Assembly: GCF_014842975.1 (NCBI RefSeq)
Contig: NZ_JACYXK010000026.1
Location: forward strand, 1 to 64,000
Reading direction: 5' to 3'
DNA length: 64,000 nt
From: Rhodanobacter sp. DHB23
GTDB taxonomy: Bacteria > Pseudomonadota > Gammaproteobacteria > Xanthomonadales > Rhodanobacteraceae
The notes beneath the pieces are model-generated. The model was not told the DNA's origin and searched no databases. It saw nothing but the letters and a program-made list of their open reading frames with translations. A program made the translations under genes and the position numbers. Positions 33,359 through 42,077 of the stretch are shown in pieces; within the stretch, counting starts at the first letter, position 1, and every line of letters starts with the position of its first letter.

Positions 33359-33853
33359 TCAGGCAGTCGGGGGGGGCTTTTTGGTAGATCCTTCCACCTC
33401 AACAGAAGCAGGACGAAAAACAGGCACAACAAAGCCAGGCAAACCGACACGCCCAGTCACAGACTGCACCAACTCTCGCCAATATGGCCAAGCGTTATAA
33501 GGGCCATTCACTTCGGCAAAGTGCTTGAAGCAATCCTCCTCCAGCGTCGCTTCAGGATTGAGCAAGTACGTCAGCAAGTAGCTTGCTTCCAAGGACAGAA
33601 TTTCTGCCGGCACTTCCTCACCCGCACCGTGCACATGAAATCTAAAGTCCACCATCACAGCGAGCTCAGGTGAAGATGGCTCATCCTTACGGTGCCGGTG
33701 ATTGATGGATGTCCTGTACTGGACATCAACCGACAACTCTTCAGGCAAGTCACCGGGTTCGCACCCAGATTCCACCTTGGCATAGCGCAGATTGATGGCG
33801 TCCAGCTCTACGTTCCTCGCCACTTTACCGGCAAGTTCGAGATTCGTCGTCAT
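33359..33853 (-). CDS. SecB-like chaperone of a toxin-antitoxin-chaperone (TAC) module
   Basis: 164-aa protein with the SecB fold pattern: an N-terminal strand region ELAGKVARNVELDAINLRYA, then PEELSVDVQYRTSINHR and PELAVMVDFRFHV strands, and the C-terminal helix WPYWRELVQSVTGRVGLPGFVVPVF that corresponds to the SecB YAREVISDLVxRGTFPxL region. It starts within the antitoxin stop (TAATG), the third gene of a toxin-antitoxin operon. In TAC systems the solitary SecB-like chaperone stabilises an antitoxin that cannot fold by itself. The chromosomal SecB would be elsewhere. The assignment rests on pattern and context. Confidence 0.75.
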   Translation of the reverse strand: MTTNLELAGKVARNVELDAINLRYAKVESGCEPGDLPEELSVDVQYRTSINHRHRKDEPSSPELAVMVDFRFHVHGAGEEVPAEILSLEASYLLTYLLNPEATLEEDCFKHFAEVNGPYNAWPYWRELVQSVTGRVGLPGFVVPVFRPASVEVEGSTKKPPPTA

Positions 33854-34281
33854 TACAATCCCCCTGCGGCAGTTAGCCGGCCGAAGCCAGCCAAGCCACC
33901 ATCTTCCGGATCCCGCATGCGCGTAACGGAATTCACCTCACGGCGCTTAGGGAGCGCATGCACTTTGCAGGATTGGACGGGTACAGACATAAATTCGCCC
34001 GAACGCAGAGGCTCGAATTTCACGCACGCGCGAAAACCAAGCGCCCACGCGAGATCCGCCACGGTGGCCAATGTGGGATTCTTCGAACCAGAGAAGACTT
34101 GCGTCACGTAAGAACGGCTGGTTCCGATTTTGCGAGCCAGCTCCGCTTTCGAGACAGCTTGATCCTCCATCAGCCCAGCGATCGAATCCATCGTCCACAC
34201 AGCCAGGCGATCGCGCTCATGGAGACGACGACTCTCGTCGGAAGCTTCCTGACGAGCAACCCAGGCTTCATTGATTCCCAT
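33853..34281 (-). CDS. HigA-like antitoxin with C-terminal extension
   Basis: 142-aa protein with a Cro/C1-type helix-turn-helix at about residues 43-82 (SKAELARKIGTSRSYVTQVF and PTLATVADLAWALG). The roughly 50 residues after it (GEFMSVPVQSCKVHALPKRR and on) are the expected place of a chaperone-addiction sequence, the segment that makes TAC antitoxins depend on the SecB-like partner. The toxin lies four bases upstream and the chaperone overlaps its stop. It should bind the operator upstream of the toxin gene and repress the operon. Confidence 0.85.
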   Translation of the reverse strand: MGINEAWVARQEASDESRRLHERDRLAVWTMDSIAGLMEDQAVSKAELARKIGTSRSYVTQVFSGSKNPTLATVADLAWALGFRACVKFEPLRSGEFMSVPVQSCKVHALPKRREVNSVTRMRDPEDGGLAGFGRLTAAGGL

Positions 34282-34285
34282 TACA

Positions 34286-34654
34286 TCATTCTCCGAGGTA
34301 CTTCTTTTTGATCGCCTCAGCGCGCGTGATATCGGCTTTGGCGTGCTTGTCTTGCTTCTTCGTCACACCGTGTGTGATGACAAGCTTTTTGGGCGAGGTC
34401 TTTGCGTGAAAGCAAAGGAGTCTCACTTGGAAGCGCTTGAACTCAAAGATGCCATCTGACTTTTCGAGCTTTTTGAACTGCTCATTGTTTCTGATCTCGC
34501 CACGATCCCCCATGAGCGCGAACAACGTATCGACCTTCTGACGATCCGCCGGCGATAGCCCCTCAAGGTAGTCCGCTGCGGGGCACGAGCCGTCCTCGAA
34601 CACGTAGAGTTCGATGGATGCTTTTTGCCCGGCGTACTCGACTCGAGTTGGCAA
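34286..34654 (-). CDS. HigB/RelE-like toxin (phage Gp49-like)
   Basis: 122-aa RelE-superfamily mRNA-interferase-like protein. It has the Gp49/HigB layout: ADYLEGLSPADRQKVDTLFALMGD, NNEQFKKLEKSDGIFEFKRFQ, VRLLCFHA and LVITHGVTKKQDK followed by a Lys-rich helix. The start codon is TTG at 34654 with a GGAG eight bases upstream; no ATG is suitably placed. It is first in the operon, toxin before antitoxin, as in HigBA/TAC systems. Ribosome-dependent mRNA cleavage is expected from the family, not shown. Confidence 0.85.
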   Translation of the reverse strand: MPTRVEYAGQKASIELYVFEDGSCPAADYLEGLSPADRQKVDTLFALMGDRGEIRNNEQFKKLEKSDGIFEFKRFQVRLLCFHAKTSPKKLVITHGVTKKQDKHAKADITRAEAIKKKYLGE

Positions 34655-34705
34655 CCCTTTGACTCCAGATCAGCATGTGCGTGGCCCTTTGCCAGCCGGG
34701 GGAGA

Positions 34706-34734
34706 ATTGTTAACTCATAAGTTAACATTGTCAA
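34706..34734 (-). promoter_or_regulatory. TAC operon promoter with palindromic operator
   Basis: On the minus strand a perfect -35 TTGACA (34734-34729) is followed after 17 bases by AACAAT as a -10. A perfect 7-base inverted repeat GTTAACT/AGTTAAC with a 4-base spacer (34709-34726) lies within it, a good operator for the HigA-like antitoxin. Confidence 0.65.
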
Positions 34735-34807
34735 CCGTAACCGAGCCTGACCCGATACCCACTCGTGGGGGCAAGGGATGTGAGGGACGTGGATTCAAGA
34801 GGCAGGC

Positions 34808-35914
34808 TCAATCCAAGCGTTTGGCGAGGTCTGCAGCATCGGGGTGGTAGTAACGCAACAGCATGCGCGTGTCTCTGTGCCCGGTGATCTTGGCCAGCTC
34901 GTGAAGCTGGAATCGTGCCGCCAAGCGACTTGTCGCCTCGTGGCGCAGGTCATGGAAGCGCAGATCCCGCAAGAAAGCTGGATCAGGGGGCTGGTTGTGC
35001 TCGGCGCATTCCTGGAGGTACTTGGTGCGGGCCCGTTCTAGCGCCCTCTCGAATGCTTGCGTGATGCCGTCAGCGTGCATGGCAAAGACCAAGCCACGTA
35101 GTTCAGGCGGCACAATCGACGTCTTACGCCGCTTCCCCACTCCCTTGGGCAACAAGCTGGCCAACACATCGACGGCGACCGTCGAAAGCGGCACGTCTCG
35201 GCTATTGCCATTCTTAGTCTCGGGGAGATGCGCTACACGACGCCCGAGGTCGATGTTCTCCCAGAGCAGAGCGGCGATCTCGCCGCGACGCATCGCCGTC
35301 TCGACGGCCAGCGTCAAAATCACCGGCAGTACCCGTGATTCGCTGGACGCGCTGATGCGCGCCAATTCATCCATCTGGCGGTCGCAACGACGACCGTTAG
35401 ACGGGGGTGCCACGACGCGGCGCGTGCGCGCGTTGTTGGGCGTGGGCTTGCGCACCAGCTCGACCGGGTTCGAGAGGCTTTCCATGCCCCACTCCTTCCG
35501 CGCCGTGTTGAACAAGTGAGAAAGTCGCGCCAAACGGCGCAAGACGGTTGCCGGTGCCAAGCCAGCGGCCAGCCAGGTGTCGCGCTGTTGTGCAATGTCG
35601 CCGCTACGAATCGTCGCCACCGTGCGCTTGGACAAGGGCGTGTCGCGCCACAGACCAAGCACTGACTTTTCACGAACGACCCCCTTCAGGGCCGGCATGA
35701 CTTCGGTCTCGTAGCGATCAAGGAGTGCATACAGCGTTGTGGTTTCCGCTTCGCTGCGGTCCAGCCAAACGCCGCGGTTCATCTCCGACTCGATCATAGA
35801 GGCCCAAGCCTCGGCCTCCGCCTTGGTGTCGAAGGTCTTGGTTTGAGAGGGCCAGCCTAGCCGCCGTACCTGGGCATGCCACTGATGCGGCCCCCTTCGT
35901 CGAATTGTCGCCAT
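34808..35914 (-). CDS. int: Tyrosine-type site-specific integrase
   Basis: 368-aa phage-type integrase that most likely inserted the element into tRNA-Thr. It has an N-terminal DNA-binding AP2-like region (QWHAQVRRLGWPSQTKTF and AEAEAWASMIESEM), a SAM-like core-binding domain, and the catalytic domain with Arg in AMRRGEIAALLW (about residue 207), HDLRHEA (about 321), GHRDTRM and the tyrosine in LRYYHP (about 355). The ATG at 35914 has an AGAGG ribosome-binding site; a GTG six codons earlier is less likely. It reads away from attR, with its start 85 bases inside the element. All catalytic residues appear present. Confidence 0.95.
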   Translation of the reverse strand: MATIRRRGPHQWHAQVRRLGWPSQTKTFDTKAEAEAWASMIESEMNRGVWLDRSEAETTTLYALLDRYETEVMPALKGVVREKSVLGLWRDTPLSKRTVATIRSGDIAQQRDTWLAAGLAPATVLRRLARLSHLFNTARKEWGMESLSNPVELVRKPTPNNARTRRVVAPPSNGRRCDRQMDELARISASSESRVLPVILTLAVETAMRRGEIAALLWENIDLGRRVAHLPETKNGNSRDVPLSTVAVDVLASLLPKGVGKRRKTSIVPPELRGLVFAMHADGITQAFERALERARTKYLQECAEHNQPPDPAFLRDLRFHDLRHEATSRLAARFQLHELAKITGHRDTRMLLRYYHPDAADLAKRLD

Positions 35915-35932
35915 CGTGACCTCTTGACTCAC

Positions 35933-35950
35933 TGTGCCAAGAGTGTGCCA
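35933..35950. promoter_or_regulatory. Candidate integrase arm-binding sites, right end
   Basis: Two direct copies of TGTGCCA at 35933 and 35944, 11 bases apart, between the int start and attR. They match the three copies just inside attL. Confidence 0.45.
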
Positions 35951-35998
35951 GAAAAGCCATTTAAATGGCTAACACTTTGTTTCTATTGTGTATAAATC

Positions 35999-36047
35999 CG
36001 CATTCGTAATGCGTAGGTCGCAGGTTCGACTCCTGTTTCCGGCACCA
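35999..36047 (+). repeat. attR: 49-bp direct repeat, tRNA-Thr 3' fragment
   Basis: Exact copy of the last 49 bases of tRNA-Thr. It lacks the acceptor 5' strand and D-arm, so it is not a second tRNA gene. It marks the right end of the integrated element. Confidence 0.95.
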
Positions 36048-36057
36048 TCGAACAAGT

Positions 36058-36085
36058 AAAAGGCCCGCATCGCTGCGGGCCTTTT
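36058..36085 (+). terminator. Rho-independent terminator, probably original tRNA-Thr terminator
   Basis: AAAAGGCCCGCA, loop TCGC, TGCGGGCCTTTT. It starts 11 bases after attR, so before integration it would have followed the tRNA. It can also end ispH transcripts from the other side. Confidence 0.9.
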
Positions 36086-36103
36086 GTCGTCTGGCGGACC
36101 GGA

Positions 36104-37063
36104 TCAACCCGCCGCCTGGCCGCCCACCGACAGGCGCAGTTCCTTGGGCAGGGCGAAGGTGATGGTTTCCGGCTCGCCATCCAGCTCGCGCACCGCGCCG
36201 GCGCCCCAGGATTGCAGGCGAGCAACCACGTCGCGCACCAGCTTCTCGGGGGCGGAGGCGCCGGCGGTGAGGCCGATGCGCTGCACGCCGTCCAGCCATT
36301 CGCGCTGGATGTGCTCGGCACCGTCGATCAGGTGGGCGCGCACGCCCTGCTTCTCGGCCAGTTCGCGCAGGCGGTTGGAATTGGAGCTGTTGACCGAGCC
36401 GACCACCAGCATCAGGTCCACCGCGTCGGCGAGCCGGCGCACGGCGTCCTGGCGGTTCTGCGTGGCGTAGCAGATGTCGTCCTTGCGCGGCCCCTCGATG
36501 TCGGGGAATTTCGCGCGCAGCGCAGTAATGATGGCCTTGGTGTCGTCCACCGACAGCGTGGTCTGGGTGACGTAGGACAGATCGTGCGGGAACTCCGGCG
36601 CCAGCGCGGCCACGTCCTCCACCGATTCCACCAGCAGGATCTCGCCGCTGTTGGCGGCGTTCCACTGGCCCATGGTGCCTTCCACCTCGGGATGGCCGGC
36701 ATGGCCGATCAGCACCACGCTGCGGCCGACGCGGCCCAGCCGCGCCACTTCCATGTGCACCTTGGTGACCAGCGGGCAGGTGGCGTCGAACACCTTGAGG
36801 TCGCGCTGCTCGGCCTCCTCGCGCACCGCCTGCGACACGCCGTGGGCGCTGAAGATCACCGTGGCGCCGTCGGGCACCTCGTGCAGTTCCTCCACGAACA
36901 CCGCGCCGTCGCGGCGCAGCTTGTCCACCACGTAGCGGTTGTGCACCACCTCGTGGCGCACGTAGATCGGCGCGCCGTACGACTCCAGCGCCCGTTCGAC
37001 GATGGCGATGGCGCGGTCGACGCCGGCGCAGAAACCACGGGGATTGGCGAGCAGGATGTCCAT
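36104..37063 (-). CDS. ispH: 4-hydroxy-3-methylbut-2-enyl diphosphate reductase
   Basis: 319-aa Fe-S enzyme of the MEP pathway that makes IPP and DMAPP from HMBPP. Cluster cysteines are C12 in [10 protein letters not shown], the one in [13 protein letters not shown] and the one in [12 protein letters not shown]. The catalytic ETHP-type stretch is [14 protein letters not shown], and [12 protein letters not shown] is also conserved. The ATG at 37063 puts C12 at the family position; the longer frame is repeat DNA. It is the last gene of the murJ-ribF-ileS-lspA-ispH group, with a palindromic repeat between lspA and ispH where fkpB sits in other species. Confidence 0.97.
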   Translation of the reverse strand: MDILLANPRGFCAGVDRAIAIVERALESYGAPIYVRHEVVHNRYVVDKLRRDGAVFVEELHEVPDGATVIFSAHGVSQAVREEAEQRDLKVFDATCPLVTKVHMEVARLGRVGRSVVLIGHAGHPEVEGTMGQWNAANSGEILLVESVEDVAALAPEFPHDLSYVTQTTLSVDDTKAIITALRAKFPDIEGPRKDDICYATQNRQDAVRRLADAVDLMLVVGSVNSSNSNRLRELAEKQGVRAHLIDGAEHIQREWLDGVQRIGLTAGASAPEKLVRDVVARLQSWGAGAVRELDGEPETITFALPKELRLSVGGQAAG

Positions 37064-37089
37064 GAAAGCACCAGCAGAGCGAAACCGGC

Positions 37090-37166
37090 GTAGGAGCGCA
37101 CCCTGTGCGCGATTGCTCTTGCTCCGATCAAGCATCAAAGCCATCGCGCACAGGGTGCGCTCCCAC
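37090..37166. repeat. Palindromic repeat (GTAGGAG type), intergenic copy
   Basis: Arms GTAGGAGCGCACCCTGTGCG and its near-complement ending in CGCTCCCAC, around a GCTCTTGCTCCGATCAAGC centre. It lies between lspA and ispH. Same family as the copy inside icmF. Confidence 0.8.
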
Positions 37167-37179
37167 GGGCGAATGCGGA

Positions 37180-37680
37180 TTATCGCACGCTGCCCTGTCC
37201 CTTGCCGCCGAACAGGCCGAACGCCACCAGCAGCACCGCCCCCACGCTGACGCCGCAATCAGCCACGTTGAAGGTCGCGAAATGCCAGGCGCCGAACTGC
37301 ACGTCAACGAAATCGGTCACTGCCGCGGCATGCAAGCGGTCGATCAGGTTGCCGATGGCGCCGCCGACGATCATCGAAAGCGGCAGCGCGGTACACCAGT
37401 CGCGCCGCGCGGTGCGTGCGAGCCACACCACCAGTACCGCGCCGATGACCAGCGCCAGTACCACGAAAAACCAGCGCTGCCAGCCGTTGCCCCAGGCTAG
37501 GAAGCTGAAGGCCGCGCCGGGGTTGTAGGCCAGCGTCCAGTTCAGGAAACCGGGGATCACCGGATGCGGCAACCCGGCGGGCTGCAACGCGGCCAGTGCC
37601 CACCATTTGCTGAGCTGGTCGAGGGCGACGATGAGGGCGGAAAGCAGCAGCCAGGGGAGTGCGTTGGGTTTGGTGGTCAT
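37180..37680 (-). CDS. lspA: Lipoprotein signal peptidase (signal peptidase II)
   Basis: 166-aa four-helix inner-membrane aspartyl protease that removes signal peptides from prolipoproteins. Catalytic aspartates are at D114 in [11 protein letters not shown] and D141 in [12 protein letters not shown], the same positions as in E. coli. DQLSKWWAL near the N-terminus and NPGAAFSFL are also conserved. Lies downstream of ileS on the same strand, separated by about 214 bases of repeat DNA. Confidence 0.96.
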   Translation of the reverse strand: MTTKPNALPWLLLSALIVALDQLSKWWALAALQPAGLPHPVIPGFLNWTLAYNPGAAFSFLAWGNGWQRWFFVVLALVIGAVLVVWLARTARRDWCTALPLSMIVGGAIGNLIDRLHAAAVTDFVDVQFGAWHFATFNVADCGVSVGAVLLVAFGLFGGKGQGSVR

Positions 37681-37699
37681 GGGGACACAGTCTGGTTGG

Positions 37700-37870
37700 T
37701 TTACTCCCTCTCCCCGCAGGGGAGAGGGTTGGGGTGAGGGGCCAATCTTGCCGTGAAGCTAAATCGGAGCGTATGTCGGGAGGGATTTCCGCGAGCACCC
37801 GCCCCTCACCTCGCTCCTCTTCCTCGCTCCTCAAGGCAGGGCCATCCATGGCCCTTCCCCGCGTCCCGAA
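37700..37870. repeat. CTC-rich repeat DNA between ileS and lspA
   Basis: Contains CTCCCTCTCCCCGCAGGGGA hairpin DNA and, further on, the reverse-oriented CCCCTCACCTCGCTCCTC block and GGGCCATCCATGGCCC palindrome. Related to the outer ends of the large structure at 22319-23117. Non-coding as far as can be seen. Confidence 0.5.
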
Positions 37871-37894
37871 GGGGAGAAGAGGAAAAGCAAAGCA

Positions 37895-40756
37895 TCAGAA
37901 CCAGCGACGCGTCTCGCCCGGCCCTTCCACGTTGCTCACGCAGCGACCGCACAGCTCGGGGTGATCGGCGTGGCTGCCCACGTCGTCGCGGCGATGCCAG
38001 CAGCGCACGCACTTGGCGGCGTCGCTGACACTGGCCGAGACCCAGGCCTTGGCGCCGTCCAGCTCCACGGCTTCCGCGTCGGCGGGCTGGGTTTCGGCGG
38101 CCGCGAGGCTCGCATCGGAAGTGATGAAGAAGAAGCGCAGTTCGTCCAGCGCCGGTGCGTAGCGCGCCACCGTGGTGGCGTCGGCGTGGATCGCCAGCTT
38201 CGCTTCCAGCGCGGCGCCGATCCGCCCGTCCTTGCGCATGCCTTCGAGTACGCGCGCGGCAGTGTCGCGCACCGCCAGCAGGTCGGCCCACCAGCGCCGC
38301 TGCTCCGGCGACGCCTGCGTGGCGGCCAGGCCGTCGTACCAGGTTTCCAGCAGCACGCTCTCGCCGCGCTGCCCCGGCAACGCCTGCCAGATTTCCTCGG
38401 CGGTGAAGGCCAGGATCGGCGCCAGCCAGCGCACCAGCGCCTCGGCGATGCGGTACATCGCGCTCTGCGCGCTGCGCCGGCCGTGGCTGTCGGTGGGCAT
38501 GGTGTAGAGGCGGTCCTTGGTGATGTCCAGGTACAGCGCGCCCATCTCGTTGGTGCAGAAGTTCTGCACGCGCGCCACCACCTCGGGGAAGTCGTAGCGC
38601 TCGTAGGCCGCGACCACCGCCTGCTGCACGTCGTATGCCTGCTGCACCGCCCATTGGTCGAGCAGCAGGCTGTCTGCAACCGCAACCAGATGCTGCGCGG
38701 GATCGAAGCCGTCGAGGTTGCCGAGCAGGAAGCGCGCGGTGTTGCGCAGGCGGCGGTAGCCGTCCGACACGCGCTTGAGGATCTCGTCGGAGACGCTCAT
38801 CTCGTTGCGGTAGTCGGCCGAGGCCACCCACAGGCGCAGCACGTCGGCGCCCAGCGTGTCCATCACCTTCTGCGGCGCCACCACGTTGCCCAGCGACTTG
38901 GACATCTTGCGGCCCGAGGCGTCCACGGTGAAGCCGTGGGTGAGCACGTCGTCGTACGGCGCGCGGCCGTGGATCGCCGCCGAGGTGAGCAGCGAGGACT
39001 GGAACCAGCCGCGGTGCTGGTCGGAGCCTTCGAGGTACATCACCTTGTACTGCGATGCGCTGCCCTGCTGCAGCTCGGGACGCTGGCCGATCACGCCGAA
39101 ATGGGTGACGCCGGAGTCGAACCACACGTCCAGCACGTCGGTGACCTTGTCGTAGTCCCTGGCCTGGTCGCCCAGCAGGCCGGCAGGATCGAGGTCGTAC
39201 CACGCGTCGATGCCGCCCTGCTCCATGCGTTGCGCCACTTGCTCCATCAGCGCCACGGAATCCGGGTGCGGCTCCTGCGTCGCCTTGTGCACGAACAGCG
39301 CGATCGGCACGCCCCAGGTGCGCTGGCGCGAGATGCACCAGTCCGGGCGGCCGGCCACCATGCCGGCGATGCGCTCCTCGCCCCAGCCCGGCACCCAGCG
39401 CACGTCCTTGATCGACTGCAGCGCGGTGGCGCGCAGGCCGGCCTGCTCCATGCCGATGAACCACTGCGGCGTGGCGCGGAAGATCACCGGCGTCTTGTGG
39501 CGCCAGCAGTTCGGATAGCTGTGCTCGATCTTCGCGTGCGCCAGCAGCACGCCGTGCGCGCGCAGCAGCTCGACGATGGCGTCGTTGGCCTTCCACACGT
39601 GCATGCCGGCCAGGTCCAGATCGCCGGCCTTCGGCGTGTCGTCGCGGTAGGTGCCACGCGCGCCGATGTAGTTGAGCAGGCCGATGCCGTTCTCGCGGCC
39701 GACCACGAAGTCCTCCACGCCGTGGTCGGGCGAGGTGTGCACCGCGCCGGTACCGTCCTCGGCGCTGACGTGGTCGCCAAGGATCACCGGCACGATGCGG
39801 TCGTAGAACGGATGCTGCAGCTTCGTGCCATTGAGCCCGGCACCGCTGGCATGGCCGAGCACCGTGGGCGACTCTACGCCGTAGCGCGCCAGCGCCTTCT
39901 CCACCAGCGCAGCGGCGATCACCAGCAGCACGCGCTTGCCGTTGCGCGCGGGGCCATCGACCAGCGCGTACTCCAGCTCGGCACCCAGCGATACGGCCTG
40001 GCTTTCCGGCAGCGTCCACGGCGTGGTGGTCCAGATCGGCACCGCCACGATGACGTCGCCCGCATCCACGCCGAACTTCGCGGCCAGCGCCTTGGCGTCG
40101 ACCGCGTCGTAGGCCACGTCCACCGCCGGCGAGACCTTGTCGCCGTACTCGATCTCCGCCTCGGCCAGCGCCGAGCCGCAGTCGAAGCACCAGTACACCG
40201 GCTTGGCGCCGCGCACCACGTGGCCGTTGGCGACGATGCGCGACAGCGCACGCACCATGTCGGCCTCGTACTTGAAGTCCATCGTGCGGTACGGGTTTTC
40301 CCAGTCGCCCAGCACGCCCAGGCGCTTGAAACCGGCGCGCTGGGTGTCGATCTGCTCGGCGGCGTATTCACGGCACTTCTGGCGGAACGCGCGCGCGTCG
40401 AGCTTCTCGCCCGGCTTGCCGTGCTGCTTCTCCACCGCGATCTCGATCGGCAGGCCGTGGCAGTCCCAGCCCGGCACGTAGGGTGCGCGGTGGTCGGCCA
40501 GCAGCTTCGAGCGCACCACCATGTCCTTGAGGATCTTGTTGACCGCGTGGCCGATGTGGATCGCGCCGTTCGCGTAGGGCGGGCCGTCATGCAGCACGAA
40601 AACCTTGTCGCGCCCCGCCGTGGCCTGCTGGATGCGCGCGTAGCGGCCGGCCTTTTCCCAGTCGGCCAGCCAGCCCGGCTCGCGCTTGGGCAGGTCGCCG
40701 CGCATCGGGAAATCCGTCTGCGGCAGGTTGATCGTGCTCTTGTAATCGGTGCTCAT
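37895..40756 (-). CDS. ileS: Isoleucyl-tRNA synthetase
   Basis: 953-aa class I synthetase charging tRNA-Ile. HIGH motif HIGH at residues 67-70, KMSKS near 613-617 ([10 protein letters not shown]), editing domain in between ([24 protein letters not shown]), and a C-terminal zinc-binding module (KCVRCWHR and ELCGRC) as in E. coli-type IleRS. Length is normal. Part of the ribF-ileS-lspA-ispH group. Confidence 0.98.
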   Translation of the reverse strand: MSTDYKSTINLPQTDFPMRGDLPKREPGWLADWEKAGRYARIQQATAGRDKVFVLHDGPPYANGAIHIGHAVNKILKDMVVRSKLLADHRAPYVPGWDCHGLPIEIAVEKQHGKPGEKLDARAFRQKCREYAAEQIDTQRAGFKRLGVLGDWENPYRTMDFKYEADMVRALSRIVANGHVVRGAKPVYWCFDCGSALAEAEIEYGDKVSPAVDVAYDAVDAKALAAKFGVDAGDVIVAVPIWTTTPWTLPESQAVSLGAELEYALVDGPARNGKRVLLVIAAALVEKALARYGVESPTVLGHASGAGLNGTKLQHPFYDRIVPVILGDHVSAEDGTGAVHTSPDHGVEDFVVGRENGIGLLNYIGARGTYRDDTPKAGDLDLAGMHVWKANDAIVELLRAHGVLLAHAKIEHSYPNCWRHKTPVIFRATPQWFIGMEQAGLRATALQSIKDVRWVPGWGEERIAGMVAGRPDWCISRQRTWGVPIALFVHKATQEPHPDSVALMEQVAQRMEQGGIDAWYDLDPAGLLGDQARDYDKVTDVLDVWFDSGVTHFGVIGQRPELQQGSASQYKVMYLEGSDQHRGWFQSSLLTSAAIHGRAPYDDVLTHGFTVDASGRKMSKSLGNVVAPQKVMDTLGADVLRLWVASADYRNEMSVSDEILKRVSDGYRRLRNTARFLLGNLDGFDPAQHLVAVADSLLLDQWAVQQAYDVQQAVVAAYERYDFPEVVARVQNFCTNEMGALYLDITKDRLYTMPTDSHGRRSAQSAMYRIAEALVRWLAPILAFTAEEIWQALPGQRGESVLLETWYDGLAATQASPEQRRWWADLLAVRDTAARVLEGMRKDGRIGAALEAKLAIHADATTVARYAPALDELRFFFITSDASLAAAETQPADAEAVELDGAKAWVSASVSDAAKCVRCWHRRDDVGSHADHPELCGRCVSNVEGPGETRRWF

Positions 40757-40945
40757 CGCTTCGGGTGCCTCGACTTGAGTCTCGCCCCGAAGCCGGCCGG
40801 CCCGAAGCGCTGTTGTGCCGCCCGCCGCGCGCGGCGGCAGGCGCTCGCGCTGCAGGCGGATGCCTTCAAATAATAATGACGATCGCCGCGACTGCGCTGG
40901 CGCGCTCGCGGGCGGGGTGCGGCAGGTTGGACTTTTCGCGGGTGC

Positions 40946-41899
40946 TCATGCGCGGGCCAGTACCGGATTCATGCCCAGGATTTCCCGGGCCGAATGCGCA
41001 TCATGATTCATCTGCGCCTTCAGTGCATCCAGATCGTCGAATTTCTGCTCGTCGCGCAGCTTGGCCACGAACTCCACCGCCATGCGCCGGCCGTAGAGGT
41101 CGCCCTCGAAATCGAACAGGTGGGTTTCCAGCAGCGGCTGGCTGACCTGGTTCACGGTGGGCCGCACGCCCAGGCTGGCCACGCCCGGCCAGCTGCACTC
41201 ACCCTCGCCCAACCCCACGCGCACGGCGAAGATGCCCTGCACCGGGCTGACCCGCCCGCGCAGGTGCACGTTGGCGGTCGGGAAACCCAGCGTGCGGCCG
41301 AGCTGGTTGCCGTATTCCACCCGGCCCTCGATCACGAACGGGCGGCCAAGCAGCGCGGCAGCAGCAGCGAACTCGCCCGCGCCCAGCAACTGGCGCACGC
41401 GACTGGCGGAGACGCGCTCGCCATCCAGCAGGATCGACGGCATCACGCAGCCCGCGAAACCGGCCTTCTCGCCCAGCTCGCGCAGCAGGGCCACATCGCC
41501 CGCACGCTTGTGGCCGAAGCGGAAGCCCGCGCCCACCCATACTTCCCTGGCAGCCAGGCGCTCGACCAGGATGCGCTGCACGAAGTCCTCGGCGGACATC
41601 GCCGCCAGCCCGGCGTTGAAGCGCAACATGTGCACCTGCTCGAAATCCGCCGCCGCAAAGCCGAGCAGCTTTTCGCGCACGCTGGAAAGGCGGGGCAACG
41701 GTTCGGGCGAGAAATAGGTGCGTGGCAGCGGCTCGAACGTCACCACCGCCGGCGTGCACCCCAAGGCGCGCGCACGGCGCTGCACTTGCGCAAACAGGGC
41801 CTGGTGCCCCCGATGCAGGCCATCGAACGCGCCGATGGCCACCACGCTGCCGTTGGGTGCAAGGCAGGGTCCTGCGATGTCGCGGGAAAGTTTCGTCAT
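40946..41899 (-). CDS. ribF: Bifunctional riboflavin kinase/FAD synthetase
   Basis: 317-aa enzyme converting riboflavin to FMN and FAD. The N-terminal adenylyltransferase domain has AIGAFDGLHRGHQAL (about residues 22-36) and SASRVRQLLGAGEF; the C-terminal kinase domain has GRTLGFPTANVHL and FDFEGDLYGRRMAVEF. The ATG at 41899 gives the normal length. Between murJ and ileS in the usual order. Confidence 0.97.
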   Translation of the reverse strand: MTKLSRDIAGPCLAPNGSVVAIGAFDGLHRGHQALFAQVQRRARALGCTPAVVTFEPLPRTYFSPEPLPRLSSVREKLLGFAAADFEQVHMLRFNAGLAAMSAEDFVQRILVERLAAREVWVGAGFRFGHKRAGDVALLRELGEKAGFAGCVMPSILLDGERVSASRVRQLLGAGEFAAAAALLGRPFVIEGRVEYGNQLGRTLGFPTANVHLRGRVSPVQGIFAVRVGLGEGECSWPGVASLGVRPTVNQVSQPLLETHLFDFEGDLYGRRMAVEFVAKLRDEQKFDDLDALKAQMNHDAHSAREILGMNPVLARA

Positions 41900-41963
41900 C
41901 GGGCCAGTATATCGGGCCCATCCCGACCCCGTCGCCAAAGGGATCCAAAGCTTCTTGTGAACA

Positions 41964-42075
41964 GTGCGGCCATGGATGGCCGCCTTTTGATCTTCGCGAG
42001 CAAGGACGATCGCACCCCATGGAAGTTGCGGCCAAGGATGGCCGCTTCTTGATCTTCGCGATCAGGGACGATCGC
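41964..42075. repeat. Tandem dispersed repeat (GCGGCCAT palindrome type), two copies
   Basis: Two consecutive copies of a unit with GCGGCC(AT/AA)GGATGGCCGC, TTGATCTTCGCG and GGACGATCGCA, between murJ and ribF. Related to copies at 14943 and 55630. Confidence 0.7.
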
Positions 42076-42077
42076 AA

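Larger units (their letters stand above)
25174..36047. mobile_element. Integrated plasmid-like element in tRNA-Thr (TrfA replicon, RP4-like oriT, trbJKL, TAC, integrase)
   Basis: About 10.8 kb bounded by the 49-bp repeats, with a tyrosine integrase next to attR. Contents from left to right: HTH/excisionase-like gene, trfA-like initiator, iteron origin, unknown gene, oriT with traJ, unknown gene, KorA/KorB-type operators, trbJ-trbK-trbL, four small unknown genes, a toxin-antitoxin-chaperone set, and int. GC is lower and codon use less biased than in the host. A relaxase, a coupling protein and most trb genes are missing, so self-transfer is not expected. Excision and episomal replication look possible in principle; mobilisation would need functions in trans. 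Confidence 0.93.

Noticed and set aside
35999-36047. Second tRNA-Thr gene
   Set aside because: Only the 3' 49 bases are present; acceptor 5' strand and D-arm are missing, so it is attR.
37961-40873. 970-codon plus-strand frame opposite ileS
   Set aside because: Antisense shadow rich in His/Val/Arg; ileS has both class I signatures on the minus strand.
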